Assembly: GCF_000725485.1 (NCBI RefSeq)
Contig: NZ_JOAG01000060.1
Location: 1-49,565, forward strand
DNA: 49,565 nucleotides
Source: Nonomuraea candida
Lineage (GTDB): Bacteria > Actinomycetota > Actinomycetes > Streptosporangiales > Streptosporangiaceae
Direction of reading: 5' to 3'
Positions 25,037 through 33,900 of the stretch are shown in pieces. Under the pieces are notes generated by a model, which worked only from the letters and a program-made list of their open reading frames with translations, ran no database searches and was not told the DNA's origin. Position 1 is the first letter of the stretch. Every line of letters begins with the position of its first letter. A program made the translations under genes and the position numbers.

Positions 25037-25692
25037 CGCTCGCCGCGGTGCTCCTGCTGGGCGCCTTCCACGGCCTGAACCCGGCCATGGGCTGGCTCTT
25101 CGCCGTGGCCCGCGGCCTTCAGGAGCGCAGCCTGGACCGGCTGCTCCGGTCGCTCCCCGCGATCGCCCTGGGCCACCTCGCCTCGGTGGCCCTGGTGGCG
25201 CTCGTGGTCGCCGCCACCGGCTCCCTGGTCACGGGCACGGCGCTGGCGATCGGGGGCGGGGCGGTGCTGGTGGGGTTCGGGCTGTGGCGGCTGCTGTCGC
25301 GCCGGCACTTCCGGTGGGTGGGGATGCGGCTGTCGCTCTGGCAGCTCGCCTGCTGGTCGTTCCTGATGTCGTCGGCGCACGGCGCCGGCCTGATGCTGCT
25401 GCCGGTCTTCACCTCCCTGCACGCCGGAGGGCACGCCGGAGGTCACGCCGCGGGGCACGCGGGCGGGCACGCGGGCCATGCCGTCTCCGGCGGGCTGGGC
25501 CACGCCGTCTCCGGCGGGCTGGGCGTCGCGGCCCTGCACACGCTGGCCATGTTCACGGTGGCCGGGGTGATCGCGGTGGTGGTCTACAAGGTGGCCGGGC
25601 TGGCGGTGCTCCGGCGGGCCTGGTTCAACGTGGACCGGATGTGGGCGGTGGCGCTCGTGGCCGCCGGGGTGATCACGCTGGCCGCGGCCTGA
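25033..25692 (+). CDS. Histidine-rich membrane protein coupled to SBP56
   Basis: This 219-aa protein has about six hydrophobic segments. HGLNPAMGW (13-21) in the first helix and [12 protein letters not shown] (113-124) in a later one place His in membrane helices, as in metal transporters. Between them and the last helices is a loop (130-164) with seven or more His in [12 protein letters not shown] repeats, a likely metal-binding loop. The GTG at 25033 overlaps the SBP56 stop, so translation is coupled. I infer metal (perhaps copper) delivery to the SBP56 enzyme; no family name is certain. Its last 20 bp overlap the convergent Lrp gene. Confidence 0.75.
   Translation: MTLAAVLLLGAFHGLNPAMGWLFAVARGLQERSLDRLLRSLPAIALGHLASVALVALVVAATGSLVTGTALAIGGGAVLVGFGLWRLLSRRHFRWVGMRLSLWQLACWSFLMSSAHGAGLMLLPVFTSLHAGGHAGGHAAGHAGGHAGHAVSGGLGHAVSGGLGVAALHTLAMFTVAGVIAVVVYKVAGLAVLRRAWFNVDRMWAVALVAAGVITLAAA
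25420..25524. repeat. 12-bp and 24-bp in-frame repeats encoding the His-rich loop
   Basis: Four 12-bp units starting CACGCC or CACGCG and a truncated fifth (25420-25476) encode HAGG/HAAG. They are followed by two copies of a 24-bp unit (25477-25500 and 25501-25524) encoding HAVSGGLG. Confidence 0.85.
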
Positions 25693-26179
25693 CCGTGCGG
25701 TCCGCGCCGGGCGCGGCGGCCAGCGGCAGCACCCGGTGCGGCACCACGGTGGACAGGGTGATGACGGTGGTGCTGCGGCGCACCCCGGGGATCGTCAGCA
25801 TCCGGTCGATCACCTGCTGGAGGTGCTCGTGGTCGCGGCCGGCGATCCGGCACAGCACGTCGCCGGGCCCGGTCACGATGTACGCCTCCAGCAGCTCGGG
25901 AATGGCCTCCAGCGTGGCGGAGATGTGCTCGCGGGAGGCCTGCTCGACCTCCAGCGTGGTGAACGCCTGCACCGGGTGGCCGAGGGCGGCGGGGGAGAGG
26001 GCCGGGCCGAAACCGGTGATCACGCCGTCGGCGGTCATCCGGTCCAGCCGGGCCTGCACGGTCCCCCGCGCCACCCCCAGCAGCCGGGCGATCTCCAGCA
26101 GGCCGCTGCGCGGGCGCTCGGCGACCAGGCGGAGCACCTCGCGGTCGAGATCGTCGAGACCGTGGCGGCGTGCCGGCAT
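25673..26179 (-). CDS. Lrp/AsnC family transcriptional regulator
   Basis: This 168-aa protein has an N-terminal winged helix (about 8-55, [22 protein letters not shown]) and an AsnC-type effector domain (about 70-145, ending [12 protein letters not shown]). The last 15 or so residues are Pro/Arg-rich. It is transcribed divergently from the deiodinase-like flavoprotein at 26274, a common arrangement for a local regulator. The 94-bp spacer contains GCTG...CAGC half-sites around 26206-26222. Confidence 0.87.
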   Translation of the reverse strand: MPARRHGLDDLDREVLRLVAERPRSGLLEIARLLGVARGTVQARLDRMTADGVITGFGPALSPAALGHPVQAFTTLEVEQASREHISATLEAIPELLEAYIVTGPGDVLCRIAGRDHEHLQQVIDRMLTIPGVRRSTTVITLSTVVPHRVLPLAAAPGADRTVRPRPA

Positions 26180-26273
26180 ATTCGTCTCCCAAAAGCCGCT
26201 TGTGCTGTCAGATCGGCAGCATACGAGGGTCGCTGTTGTCAGAGCCGCCGCCGGTGCCGAGACTTCGGATCTT

Positions 26274-26948
26274 ATGGAGCACCGGCACCCGTTCGTTCCC
26301 TACACACCCCAGCGTCACGAGCCCGAGGAGATGGTCAGGCGCGGCGAGGAGTTCCACCGGCTGGTGGCCGGGCGGCGCAGCGTGCGGGCGTTCAGCCCCG
26401 AGCCGGTGCCGTACCGGTGCGTGGAGCTGGCCGTGCGGGCGGCCAACACCGCGCCGTCGGGGGCGCACCAGCAGCCGTGGAAGTTCGTGGTCATCGGCGA
26501 CGCCGAGACGAAGCGGCGCGTGCGCGAGGCGGCCGAGTCCGAGGAGCGGCAGAACTACGAGGGCGGCCGGCTGCCGCCCGAGTGGCGGGCGGCGCTGGCG
26601 CCGCTGGAGACCACCTCCGACAAGGGCTACCTGGAGGTGGCGCCCTGGCTGGTGGTGTGCTTCGCCGAGAAGTACGGCCTGACCGCCGGGGGCGAGAAGG
26701 TCCGGCACTACTACGTCAACGAGAGCGTCGGCATCGCCTGCGGCCTGTTCATCACGGCGCTGCACGTGATGGGCCTGTCGACGCTCACCCACACGCCCAA
26801 CCCGATGGCCTTCCTGAGCGAGATCTGCCGCCGCCCGGCCAACGAGCGGCCCTACATCCTGTTCCCGGTCGGCTATCCCGCCGAGGGGGCCGAGGTGCCC
26901 GACCTGACCAGGAAACCGCTGGAGGAGGCCCTGATCCACATCTCCTGA
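26274..26948 (+). CDS. Iodotyrosine-deiodinase-like flavoprotein (nitroreductase fold)
   Basis: This 224-aa FMN protein matches the iodotyrosine deiodinase branch of the nitroreductase superfamily across its length. It has [29 protein letters not shown] (58-73; human enzyme TAPSGAHTEPW), [14 protein letters not shown], and [11 protein letters not shown]. The three residues that hold the halotyrosine zwitterion in the human enzyme (Glu157, Tyr161, Lys182) have counterparts at Glu91, Tyr95 and Lys117. It therefore probably binds a tyrosine-like substrate and may reductively dehalogenate it. Start ATG 26274; no strong SD. A different amino-acid substrate is possible. Confidence 0.85.
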   Translation: MEHRHPFVPYTPQRHEPEEMVRRGEEFHRLVAGRRSVRAFSPEPVPYRCVELAVRAANTAPSGAHQQPWKFVVIGDAETKRRVREAAESEERQNYEGGRLPPEWRAALAPLETTSDKGYLEVAPWLVVCFAEKYGLTAGGEKVRHYYVNESVGIACGLFITALHVMGLSTLTHTPNPMAFLSEICRRPANERPYILFPVGYPAEGAEVPDLTRKPLEEALIHIS

Positions 26949-27040
26949 AATTTGGGCCTTTGCGAGGGCATCCAACGTCATCACTCTCAGTTCAGGCGCG
27001 AGTCAACACCCCCCGAACCCGCGCGCCTGAGGAGGACGTG

Positions 27041-28870
27041 GTGATACGCCGATTAGTCATCCTGCTGGCCGCCCTCAGCCTGATCTGCCTGACCGGCATG
27101 ACAGGGGCGGGCGCCACCGCCGAACCGCCCCCCAACAAGCAGTACAGGGTGTCGGGCCCGGCCGACGCGCGGCAGCGCAGCGCCGTGGCGGCCACCGGCG
27201 CCGCCATCGAAGAGGTGGCCGCCGACTCGGTGCTGGTCACGGCCACGGAGGCCGAGGTCGCCGCCATCAAGCGGCTCGGCTTCCGGGTGGCGGAGGCCCC
27301 GCGCCCGACACCCCCGTCCGCCGCCGCGGCGTTTGACTTCCCGCCGGCGGACTCGGGCTATCACAACTACGCGGAGATGAACGCCGCCATCAACGCCATG
27401 GTGGCGGCCCATCCCACCATCATGAGCCAGTCGAACTACGGCACGTCGTACGAGGGCAGGAACCTGCGCCTGATCAAGATCAGCGACAACGTGGGCGCCG
27501 ACGAGAACGAGACCGAGGTCCTGTTCACCGCGCACCAGCACGCCCGCGAGCACCTCACGGTCGAGATGGCGCTCTACATCATGCGCCTGCTCACCGACAA
27601 CTACGGCAGCGACGCGAGGATCACCAACCTGGTCAACACCAGGGAGATCTGGATCATGCCGGACATGAACCCGGACGGCGGCGAGTACGACATCGCCACC
27701 GGCAGCTACCGCTCCTGGCGCAAGAACCGCCAGCCCAATTCCGGCTCCTCGGCCGTGGGCACCGACATGAACCGCAACTGGGCCTACAACTGGGGCTGCT
27801 GCGGCGGCTCCTCCGGCTCGGCGTCGAGCGAGACGTACCGGGGCGCGAGCGCGGAGTCGGCGCCCGAGGTCAGGGCGGCGGCCAACTGGGTGCGCAGCCG
27901 CGTGGTCGGCGGCGTGCAGCAGATCAAGTCGCACATCGACTGGCACACCTACAGCGAGCTGATCCTGTGGCCCTACGGCTACACCTACAACGACACCGCG
28001 CCCGGCCTGACCCAGGACGACCGGGACGCGCACGCCACCCTGGGCCAGAACATGGCCTCGACCAACGGCTACACCCCCGAGCAGGCCAGCGACCTCTACA
28101 TCACCGACGGCACGATCGACGACTGGATGTGGGGCGCCTACAAGATCTTCAGCTTCACCTTCGAGATGTATCCGACCAGTGCCAGCCCGGGCTTCTACCC
28201 GCCGGACGAGCAGATCGTCCCGCAGACCACCCGCAACAGGGAGGCGGTGCTGCGCTTCCTGGAGTACTCGGACTGCGTCTACCGCATCATCGGCAAGGAG
28301 GCCCAGTACTGCGGCACCGGCAACCCGCCGCTGACCGTCTACTCCGACGACTTCGAGACGGCCACCGGCTGGACGGCGAACCCGGGCGGCACCGACACCG
28401 CCACCGCGGGCCAGTGGGAGCGCGGTGATCCGGCCGCGACCACGTCCAGCGGCGCCAAGCAGCTCGGCACCACGGTCAGCGGCACGAACGACCTGGTCAC
28501 GGGCCGGCTGGCGGGCGCCGCGGCGGGCGACCACGACGTCGACGGCGGCGTCACCTCGATCCAGTCGCCGCCCATCACGCTGCCCGCGACGGGCGCGCTG
28601 AACCTGTCCTTCTCGTGGTACCTGGCGCACGGCTCGAACGCCTCCAGCGCCGACTACCTGCGGGTCCGCGTGGTCGGCGACACCACGGCCACGGTGTTCA
28701 ACCAGGCCGGCGCGGCCGCCAACCGCAACGGCTCGTGGGCCACGGCCTCGGCGAGCCTGAACGCGTTCGCGGGCCAGACCGTCCGGATCCTCGTGGACGC
28801 GGCCGACGCCTCGGGGGCCTCGCTGGTCGAGGCGGGCGTGGACGACGTCAGGATCACCCGGCAGCCGTAG
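27041..28870 (+). CDS. Secreted M14 zinc carboxypeptidase with C-terminal beta-domain
   Basis: This 609-aa exported protein has a signal peptide (1-27), a propeptide-like region (30-100), and a peptidase M14 domain (about 105-420) of the carboxypeptidase T type. Zinc ligands are His167 and Glu170 (HARE) and His302 (DWHTYSE); TDMNRNW (241-247) binds the substrate carboxylate; the catalytic Glu375 is in FTFEMYP. A C-terminal region (435-609) looks like a jelly-roll/MAM-type accessory domain found in secreted peptidases. GTG 27041 is 5 nt after GGAGG; GTG 27038 is too close to it. A strong terminator follows. Confidence 0.9.
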   Translation: MIRRLVILLAALSLICLTGMTGAGATAEPPPNKQYRVSGPADARQRSAVAATGAAIEEVAADSVLVTATEAEVAAIKRLGFRVAEAPRPTPPSAAAAFDFPPADSGYHNYAEMNAAINAMVAAHPTIMSQSNYGTSYEGRNLRLIKISDNVGADENETEVLFTAHQHAREHLTVEMALYIMRLLTDNYGSDARITNLVNTREIWIMPDMNPDGGEYDIATGSYRSWRKNRQPNSGSSAVGTDMNRNWAYNWGCCGGSSGSASSETYRGASAESAPEVRAAANWVRSRVVGGVQQIKSHIDWHTYSELILWPYGYTYNDTAPGLTQDDRDAHATLGQNMASTNGYTPEQASDLYITDGTIDDWMWGAYKIFSFTFEMYPTSASPGFYPPDEQIVPQTTRNREAVLRFLEYSDCVYRIIGKEAQYCGTGNPPLTVYSDDFETATGWTANPGGTDTATAGQWERGDPAATTSSGAKQLGTTVSGTNDLVTGRLAGAAAGDHDVDGGVTSIQSPPITLPATGALNLSFSWYLAHGSNASSADYLRVRVVGDTTATVFNQAGAAANRNGSWATASASLNAFAGQTVRILVDAADASGASLVEAGVDDVRITRQP

Positions 28871-28900
28871 GCCGTACCGACCGGAGATCGTCACGATCAG

Positions 28901-28936
28901 CTCCGCCGCACGGGATTCCGGTCCCGTGCGGCGGAG
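28901..28936 (+). terminator. Strong intrinsic terminator after the carboxypeptidase
   Basis: CTCCGCCGCACGGG (28901-28914) pairs perfectly with CCCGTGCGGCGGAG (28923-28936): a 14-bp stem with an 8-nt loop, followed by a moderately T-rich stretch (TCGTGTTTGGGTCTTG). Confidence 0.85.
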
Positions 28937-28949
28937 TCGTGTTTGGGTC

Positions 28950-28978
28950 TTGTAAGCGTGCAACGTCAAAGCTACGAT
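28950..28978 (+). promoter_or_regulatory. Promoter of the chitinase operon
   Basis: TTGTAA (28950-28955), a 17-bp spacer and TACGAT (28973-28978) form a good vegetative-type promoter. The predicted start near 28985 gives a 5' UTR of about 184 nt before GTG 29169. Confidence 0.65.
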
Positions 28979-28989
28979 CGCGACAACTC

Positions 28990-29006
28990 TTAGGAAACTT
29001 TCCTAA
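28990..29006. promoter_or_regulatory. Palindromic operator TTAGGAAACTTTCCTAA
   Basis: A perfect 8-1-8 palindrome directly downstream of the predicted transcription start of the chitinase operon, at about +5 to +21. The core GAAACTTTC resembles sites of LacI-type and ROK-type sugar repressors of actinomycete polysaccharide genes; that link is by resemblance only. The position fits repression by blocking RNA polymerase. Confidence 0.6.
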
Positions 29007-29096
29007 AAGTAATCACCAATCGGACAAGACCTAACAACCGCTGCAAGGTTACTCGCGCCGACACCCCCCAAGCCCGTGTTTCCGCCTCACCCGGGC

Positions 29097-29146
29097 CGTG
29101 CCGTACGGCTTGCGCTCTCACCCCCCGGTGCAAGCCGTACGGCACG
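29097..29146 (+). promoter_or_regulatory. 17-bp stem-loop in the chitinase 5' UTR
   Basis: Bases 29097-29113 (CGTGCCGTACGGCTTGC) pair perfectly with 29130-29146 across a 16-nt C-rich loop. The stem ends 22 nt before the GTG start and just before the GAAGGAAG ribosome-binding site. CACCCCCC occurs three times in and around it. There is no T-tract, so attenuation, mRNA stabilisation or protein binding are all possible. Confidence 0.7.
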
Positions 29147-29168
29147 CACACCCCCCGAAGGAAGAACC

Positions 29169-30770
29169 GTGAGACTACGCGCGATCCTCTTAGCGCTGGC
29201 CACCCTCGCCCTCGGCCTCCAAGCCCTGCCCGCCCAAGCCCTGCCCGCCCAAGCCCTGCCCGCCCAAGCCCAGGCCGCCCAGGCCGCCACCGCGACCTTC
29301 GTCAAGGTGGCCGACTGGGGCTCCGGCTTCGAGGGCAGGGTCACCGTCACCAACGGCACCACCACCGCCCTGCCGGGCTGGAACGTGCAGTTCGACCTGC
29401 CCGCCGGCCACACCATCCCGTCCGCCTGGGACGCCGTGATGACCCGGAGCGGCCAGCACTACACCTTCACCAACCCCGGCTGGGCCGGCTCGCTCGCCCC
29501 CGGGGCCAGCGTCAGCTTCGGCTTCAACGGCAGCCCCGGCAACTTCCCCGGCATCACCGGCTGCACGCTGAACGGCTCCTCCTGCGGCGGCGACGAGACC
29601 CCCGGAGCGCCCGGCGCGCCCGGCACGGTCAACGCCACCGCCACCGGCAACGCCATCACCCTCACCTGGGGCGCGTCCACCGGCACGGTCACCGGCTACC
29701 GCGTCTACGAGGGCGCCACCGTCAGGGCCGCCACCACCGCCACCTCGGCGACCATCACCGGGCTCGGCCCCTGCGAGACCCGCACCTACACCGTCAATGC
29801 CTACAACGACCAGGGCGAGTCGCCCGGCCGCGAGGCCACCGCCACCACCACCGGCTGCACCGGCGGCGGCCCGCTGCCCCGGCACTTCCTCACCGGCTAC
29901 TGGCACAACTTCGTCAACGCCGCGACCGAGCTCAAGCTGTCGGCCGTGCCCGACGAGTACGACCTGGTCGCCATCGCGTTCGGCGAGGCCACGGCCACTC
30001 CGGGAGAGGTCGTCTTCACGCTCGACCCGGCGCTGGCCACGGCGGTCGGCGGCTACACCGACGCCCAGTTCCGCGCCGACGTGCAGGCCCTGCACCAGCG
30101 TGGCAAGAAGGTGATCCTGTCCGTCGGCGGCGAGGCCGGCCGGGTGCAGGTCGCCAGCGCCGCCGCGGCGACGAGGTTCGCCGACTCGGTGTACGCGCTC
30201 ATGCGCAGCTACGGCTTCGACGGCGTGGACATCGACCTGGAGAACGGCCTCAACTCCACCTACATGGCGCAGGCGCTGCGGTCGCTGCGCGCCAAGGCCG
30301 GCGCCGATCTGATCATCACGATGGCCCCGCAGACCATCGACATGCAGTCGACCGGGATGGAGTACTTCAAGCTCGCCCTGTCCATCAAGGACATCCTCAC
30401 GGTCGTGCACACCCAGTTCTACAACTCCGGCTCGATGCTCGGCTGCGACCAGGCCCAGGCCTACGCGCAGGGCTCGGTCAACTTCATGACCGCCCTGGCC
30501 TGCATCCAGCTCGAGAACGGCCTGCGCCCTGACCAGGTGGCGCTGGGCCTGCCCGCGGGACCGGGCGCGGCGGGCGGCGGCGTCGTCGCGCCCTCCCTCG
30601 TCAACCAGGCGCTCGACTGCCTGGCCAAGCGCACCGCTTGCGGGACCTTCACGCCACCGCGCGCCTACCCCGACATCAGGGGCGCGATGACCTGGTCCAT
30701 CAACTGGGACGCGAGCCACAACTGGTCGTTCTCCAAGACCGTCAAGCCCCACCTCCAGGGAATGCCATGA
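29169..30770 (+). CDS. Secreted GH18 chitinase, CBM2-FnIII-GH18
   Basis: This 533-aa exported enzyme has a signal peptide whose end carries a repeated ALPAQ (15-bp DNA repeat, three units at 29221-29265), a CBM2-type cellulose/chitin-binding domain (about 42-139, closing Cys132/Cys139), a fibronectin type III domain (about 146-228) and a GH18 barrel (237-533). The catalytic DGVDIDLE (351-358) is intact, with Glu358 the acid. It should hydrolyse chitin with net retention. GTG 29169 follows GAAGGAAG. Its stop overlaps the next chitinase start, making it first of four coupled or closely spaced genes. Confidence 0.9.
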   Translation: MRLRAILLALATLALGLQALPAQALPAQALPAQAQAAQAATATFVKVADWGSGFEGRVTVTNGTTTALPGWNVQFDLPAGHTIPSAWDAVMTRSGQHYTFTNPGWAGSLAPGASVSFGFNGSPGNFPGITGCTLNGSSCGGDETPGAPGAPGTVNATATGNAITLTWGASTGTVTGYRVYEGATVRAATTATSATITGLGPCETRTYTVNAYNDQGESPGREATATTTGCTGGGPLPRHFLTGYWHNFVNAATELKLSAVPDEYDLVAIAFGEATATPGEVVFTLDPALATAVGGYTDAQFRADVQALHQRGKKVILSVGGEAGRVQVASAAAATRFADSVYALMRSYGFDGVDIDLENGLNSTYMAQALRSLRAKAGADLIITMAPQTIDMQSTGMEYFKLALSIKDILTVVHTQFYNSGSMLGCDQAQAYAQGSVNFMTALACIQLENGLRPDQVALGLPAGPGAAGGGVVAPSLVNQALDCLAKRTACGTFTPPRAYPDIRGAMTWSINWDASHNWSFSKTVKPHLQGMP

Positions 30771-32197
30771 GATTTCGCAGCAAGCTCACCGCACTGGTGG
30801 CCGGACTGGCTCTCGCGCTGACCGGCGCCGCGCTGACCGCCGCGCCCGCGGCGCACAGCTCGGTGCGGCAGGTGGCCGCCGCCTGGGCCCCGTGGACCTC
30901 CTACGCCGCCGGCGCGACCGTCACCCACGACGGCGTCGACTACGTGTGCCTCCAGGCCCACACCTCCCAGCCCGGCTGGGAGCCGCCGAACGTGCCCGCC
31001 CTGTGGAAGCGGGGGACGGGCGGCGGCGGCGACACCACGGCGCCGTCCGTGCCCGGCAACCTCCGCTCGACCGGCGTCACCTCCAGCAGCGTCTCGCTGG
31101 CCTGGAACGCCGCCACCGACAACGTGGGCGTCACCGGTTATGACGTCTACCGGGGCGGCACCCTGGTCACGACGGTGAGCGGCACCTCCTACACCGACAC
31201 CGGCCGCGCCGCCGAGACCAGCTACACCTACACCGTCCGCGCCCGCGACGCGGCCGGCAACGTGTCCGGGGCCAGCAACGCGGTCACCGCCACCACCGCC
31301 CCGGGGAACGGCCAGCCCGACCCGGCCAGGATGCCCGGCGCGCCCTACCTCTACATGGGCTGGGGCAACCCGCCGAACCCCGGCACGGTCATGGACGCGA
31401 CCGGCGTCAAGTCGTTCACGATGGCGTTCATCCTGTCCAGCGGCGGCTGCACCCCCGCCTGGGACGGCAACCGCCCGCTGACCGGCGGCGCCGACCAGCA
31501 GGCGATCAACACGATCAAGTCGAAGGGCGGCAGCGTCCAGATCTCCTTCGGCGGCTGGTCGGGCAACAAGCTCGGCCCCAACTGCTCCTCGCCGCAGGCG
31601 TTCGCGAACGCGGTGCAGCAGGTCATCAACGCGGTCGGCCCGGCCGTGGTGGACTTCGACATCGAGAACACCGACGAGTTCGAGAACTACACCGTCCAGG
31701 ACCGCATCCTGAACGCGCTCAAGATCGTCAAGCAGAACAACCCGAACGTCAAGATCGTCGTCACCTTCGGCACCACGCGGACCGGCCCGAACAGCCACGG
31801 CATCCGGCTCATCAACCAGTCGAAGGCGCTCGGCGTGCCGATCGACAACTACACGATCATGCCGTTCGACTTCGGCAGCTCCAACATGTACCAGGACACC
31901 GTCAGCGCCTCCGAGGGCCTGAAGAACGCGCTCAAGAACGCCTTCGGCTGGACCGACGCCCAGGCGTACGCCCGGATGGGCATCTCCGGCATGAACGGCC
32001 TGTCCGACCAGCAGGAGCTGACCACGCCCGGCACCTGGACCCAGATCCGCGACTGGGCCAGGTCCAAGGGGCTGACCAGGCTCGCCTACTGGGCCGTCAA
32101 CCGCGACCGCCCGTGCCCCGGCGGCGGCGTGGTCGCGAACTGCAGCGGCATCGCGCAGGCCGACTGGGAGTTCACCCGGATCACCGCCGGCTTCTGA
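30767..32197 (+). CDS. Secreted GH18-type chitinase, CBM5/12-FnIII-GH18
   Basis: This 476-aa exported protein has a signal peptide (1-38), a short CBM5/12 chitin-binding domain (40-82, AWAPWTSYAAGATVTHDGVD start, ending ALWKRG), a fibronectin III domain (92-177) and a catalytic domain (190-476). The GH18 active-site strand is the variant VVDFDIE (294-300), with Asp296, Asp298 and the acid Glu300; it belongs to a different GH18 subgroup from the first gene (no DG at the motif start). ATG 30767 overlaps the previous stop (ATGA) and has AGGGA upstream. Confidence 0.88.
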   Translation: MRFRSKLTALVAGLALALTGAALTAAPAAHSSVRQVAAAWAPWTSYAAGATVTHDGVDYVCLQAHTSQPGWEPPNVPALWKRGTGGGGDTTAPSVPGNLRSTGVTSSSVSLAWNAATDNVGVTGYDVYRGGTLVTTVSGTSYTDTGRAAETSYTYTVRARDAAGNVSGASNAVTATTAPGNGQPDPARMPGAPYLYMGWGNPPNPGTVMDATGVKSFTMAFILSSGGCTPAWDGNRPLTGGADQQAINTIKSKGGSVQISFGGWSGNKLGPNCSSPQAFANAVQQVINAVGPAVVDFDIENTDEFENYTVQDRILNALKIVKQNNPNVKIVVTFGTTRTGPNSHGIRLINQSKALGVPIDNYTIMPFDFGSSNMYQDTVSASEGLKNALKNAFGWTDAQAYARMGISGMNGLSDQQELTTPGTWTQIRDWARSKGLTRLAYWAVNRDRPCPGGGVVANCSGIAQADWEFTRITAGF

Positions 32198-32205
32198 CCC
32201 GCTGA

Positions 32206-32236
32206 GCGGCCCGCCCCCGCGCGGGGGGCGGGCCGC
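32206..32236 (+). terminator. GC-rich hairpin between chitinase genes 2 and 3
   Basis: GCGGCCCGCCCCC (32206-32218) pairs with GGGGGCGGGCCGC (32224-32236) across 5 nt, within the 53-bp gap between genes 2 and 3. It lacks a T-tract, so partial termination, an mRNA processing site or stabilisation of the upstream part are all possible. Confidence 0.55.
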
Positions 32237-32250
32237 AGTGAGGAGACGCC

Positions 32251-33900
32251 ATGAAACTCCGAGGACCGGCGGTCTTGCTCGCCGCGACCCTGCTCACCCT
32301 CCCCGCCACCCCGGCCTCCGCCGCCGGGACCACCTCCGCGAACCTCGCCACCAACCCCGGCTTCGAGGAGGGGCTGACCGGCTGGACCTGCTCGGCGGCC
32401 CAGGCCGTGTCGTCCCCGGTGCACGGGGGCGCGCGGGCGCTCCAGGCCACCCCGCAGGGCGGCGACCTGGCCCGCTGCCAGCAGACCGTCACCGTCCGGC
32501 CGAACACGGCCTACCAGCTCTCGGCCTGGGTGCAGGGCGCCTACGTCTTCCTGGGGGCCACCGGGACCGGCGTCAACGCCAGCACCTGGGGCGCGCCCGG
32601 CGGCCAGTGGTCCCAGCTCAGAACCTCCTTCACCACCGGCGCCTCGACCACGTCGGTGACGATCCACGTCAACGGCTGGTACGGCCAGGGCGCCTACCAC
32701 GCCGACGACGTGGTGCTCGACGGCCCCGGCGGCGAACCCGACACCCAGGCCCCGAGCGTCCCCGGCAACGTGGCCGTCGGTGGCGCGACCGCCGCCACCC
32801 TCGACGTGAGCTGGTCGGCCGCGACCGACAACGTCGGAGTGGCCCGCTACGAGGTCTCCCGGGACAACGGCGCCCCCGCCACCGTCTCCGGCACGAGACA
32901 CACGGCCACCGGCCTGACCGCGAAGACGTCCTACTCCTTCCGGGTCAGGGCCTGCGACGCCGCCGGCAACTGCTCGGCCTACTCCGCCCCCGTCACCGGC
33001 ACCACCACCGACGACACCACCCCGCCGACCGGCGACATCAGGTACGCCCCCTACATCGACATCACGATGCCCACGCCGTCCCTGGCCGGCACCGCGAGCG
33101 CGACCGGGGTCAAGAACTACACGCTCGCCTTCGCGCTCGGCGACAGCTCCGGCTGCAACCCGGCGTGGGGCGGCACGATCCCGATCGCCGATCTGCGCAT
33201 CGTCGACGACGTCAAGGCGCTCCAGGCGCAGGGCGGCCAGGTCGTCGTGGCCACCGGCGGGGCGATGGGGCCGTACCTGGAGCACGTGTGCGGCAGCGCG
33301 GCGGCGCTGGCCGGCGCGTACAAGAAGGTGCTGGACACGGTCGGCACCAACCACCTCGACGTGGACGTCGAGGCCAGCATCGACGTCAACAAGGTCAACA
33401 CGGCGCTCAAGCAGCTCCAGAGCGAGCGCGGCACCGTCGTCAGCTACACGCTGCGGGTGCAGGGCCAGGACTATGGCGTGGACCCGTTCTCGCTGCAGAT
33501 CCTCCAGGACGCGGCGGCCAAGGGCCTGGACGTGATCGTCAACCCGATGCTGATGAACTTCGGCTACACCGGCAACTGGGGCGACGCCATGATCGCCGCG
33601 GCGCAGGCCACGCTCGGCCAGATGAAGGGCGTCTGGCCGGCCAAGTCCGACGCGCAGCTCAAGCGCATGCTCGGCGTCACCCCGATGATCGGCAAGAACG
33701 ACACCGGCATGACCACCACCCAGGCAGACGCCCGCAAGCTGCTGGCCTGGGCCAACGCCAACCGCATCGGGTTCATCGGCTTCTGGTCGGTGGGCCGCGA
33801 CAACGGCGGCTGCCCCGACGGCCGGGTCTCGCCGACCTGCAGCGGGATCGCCCAGTCGAGCCACGAGTTCACGAACATCTTCAAGGGGTTCACCGGATGA
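32251..33900 (+). CDS. Secreted GH18-type chitinase, CBM-FnIII-GH18 variant
   Basis: This 549-aa exported protein has a signal peptide (1-25), a jelly-roll carbohydrate-binding module of the CBM4/9/16 kind (about 31-158, NLATNPGFEEGLTGWTC start), a fibronectin III domain (165-253) and a GH18-like barrel (262-549). The catalytic strand reads HLDVDVEAS with Asp370, Asp372 and Glu374. It belongs to the same broad subgroup as gene 2. ATG 32251 follows GAGGAG. Its CBM and FnIII are near-copies of those in the next gene, while the catalytic domains are unrelated in detail. Its stop overlaps the next start (ATGA). Confidence 0.87.
   Translation: MKLRGPAVLLAATLLTLPATPASAAGTTSANLATNPGFEEGLTGWTCSAAQAVSSPVHGGARALQATPQGGDLARCQQTVTVRPNTAYQLSAWVQGAYVFLGATGTGVNASTWGAPGGQWSQLRTSFTTGASTTSVTIHVNGWYGQGAYHADDVVLDGPGGEPDTQAPSVPGNVAVGGATAATLDVSWSAATDNVGVARYEVSRDNGAPATVSGTRHTATGLTAKTSYSFRVRACDAAGNCSAYSAPVTGTTTDDTTPPTGDIRYAPYIDITMPTPSLAGTASATGVKNYTLAFALGDSSGCNPAWGGTIPIADLRIVDDVKALQAQGGQVVVATGGAMGPYLEHVCGSAAALAGAYKKVLDTVGTNHLDVDVEASIDVNKVNTALKQLQSERGTVVSYTLRVQGQDYGVDPFSLQILQDAAAKGLDVIVNPMLMNFGYTGNWGDAMIAAAQATLGQMKGVWPAKSDAQLKRMLGVTPMIGKNDTGMTTTQADARKLLAWANANRIGFIGFWSVGRDNGGCPDGRVSPTCSGIAQSSHEFTNIFKGFTG

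Noticed and set aside
28990..29006. DasR (dre) site controlling the chitinases
   Set aside because: The palindrome does not resemble the ACTGGTCTAGACCAGT-type dre consensus, and no such site was found elsewhere upstream of the operon.
32238..33896. Upstream extension of chitinase 4 to 1195 aa
   Set aside because: The extension is an out-of-frame reading of chitinase 3. The real start at 33897 begins a signal peptide and overlaps the previous stop.
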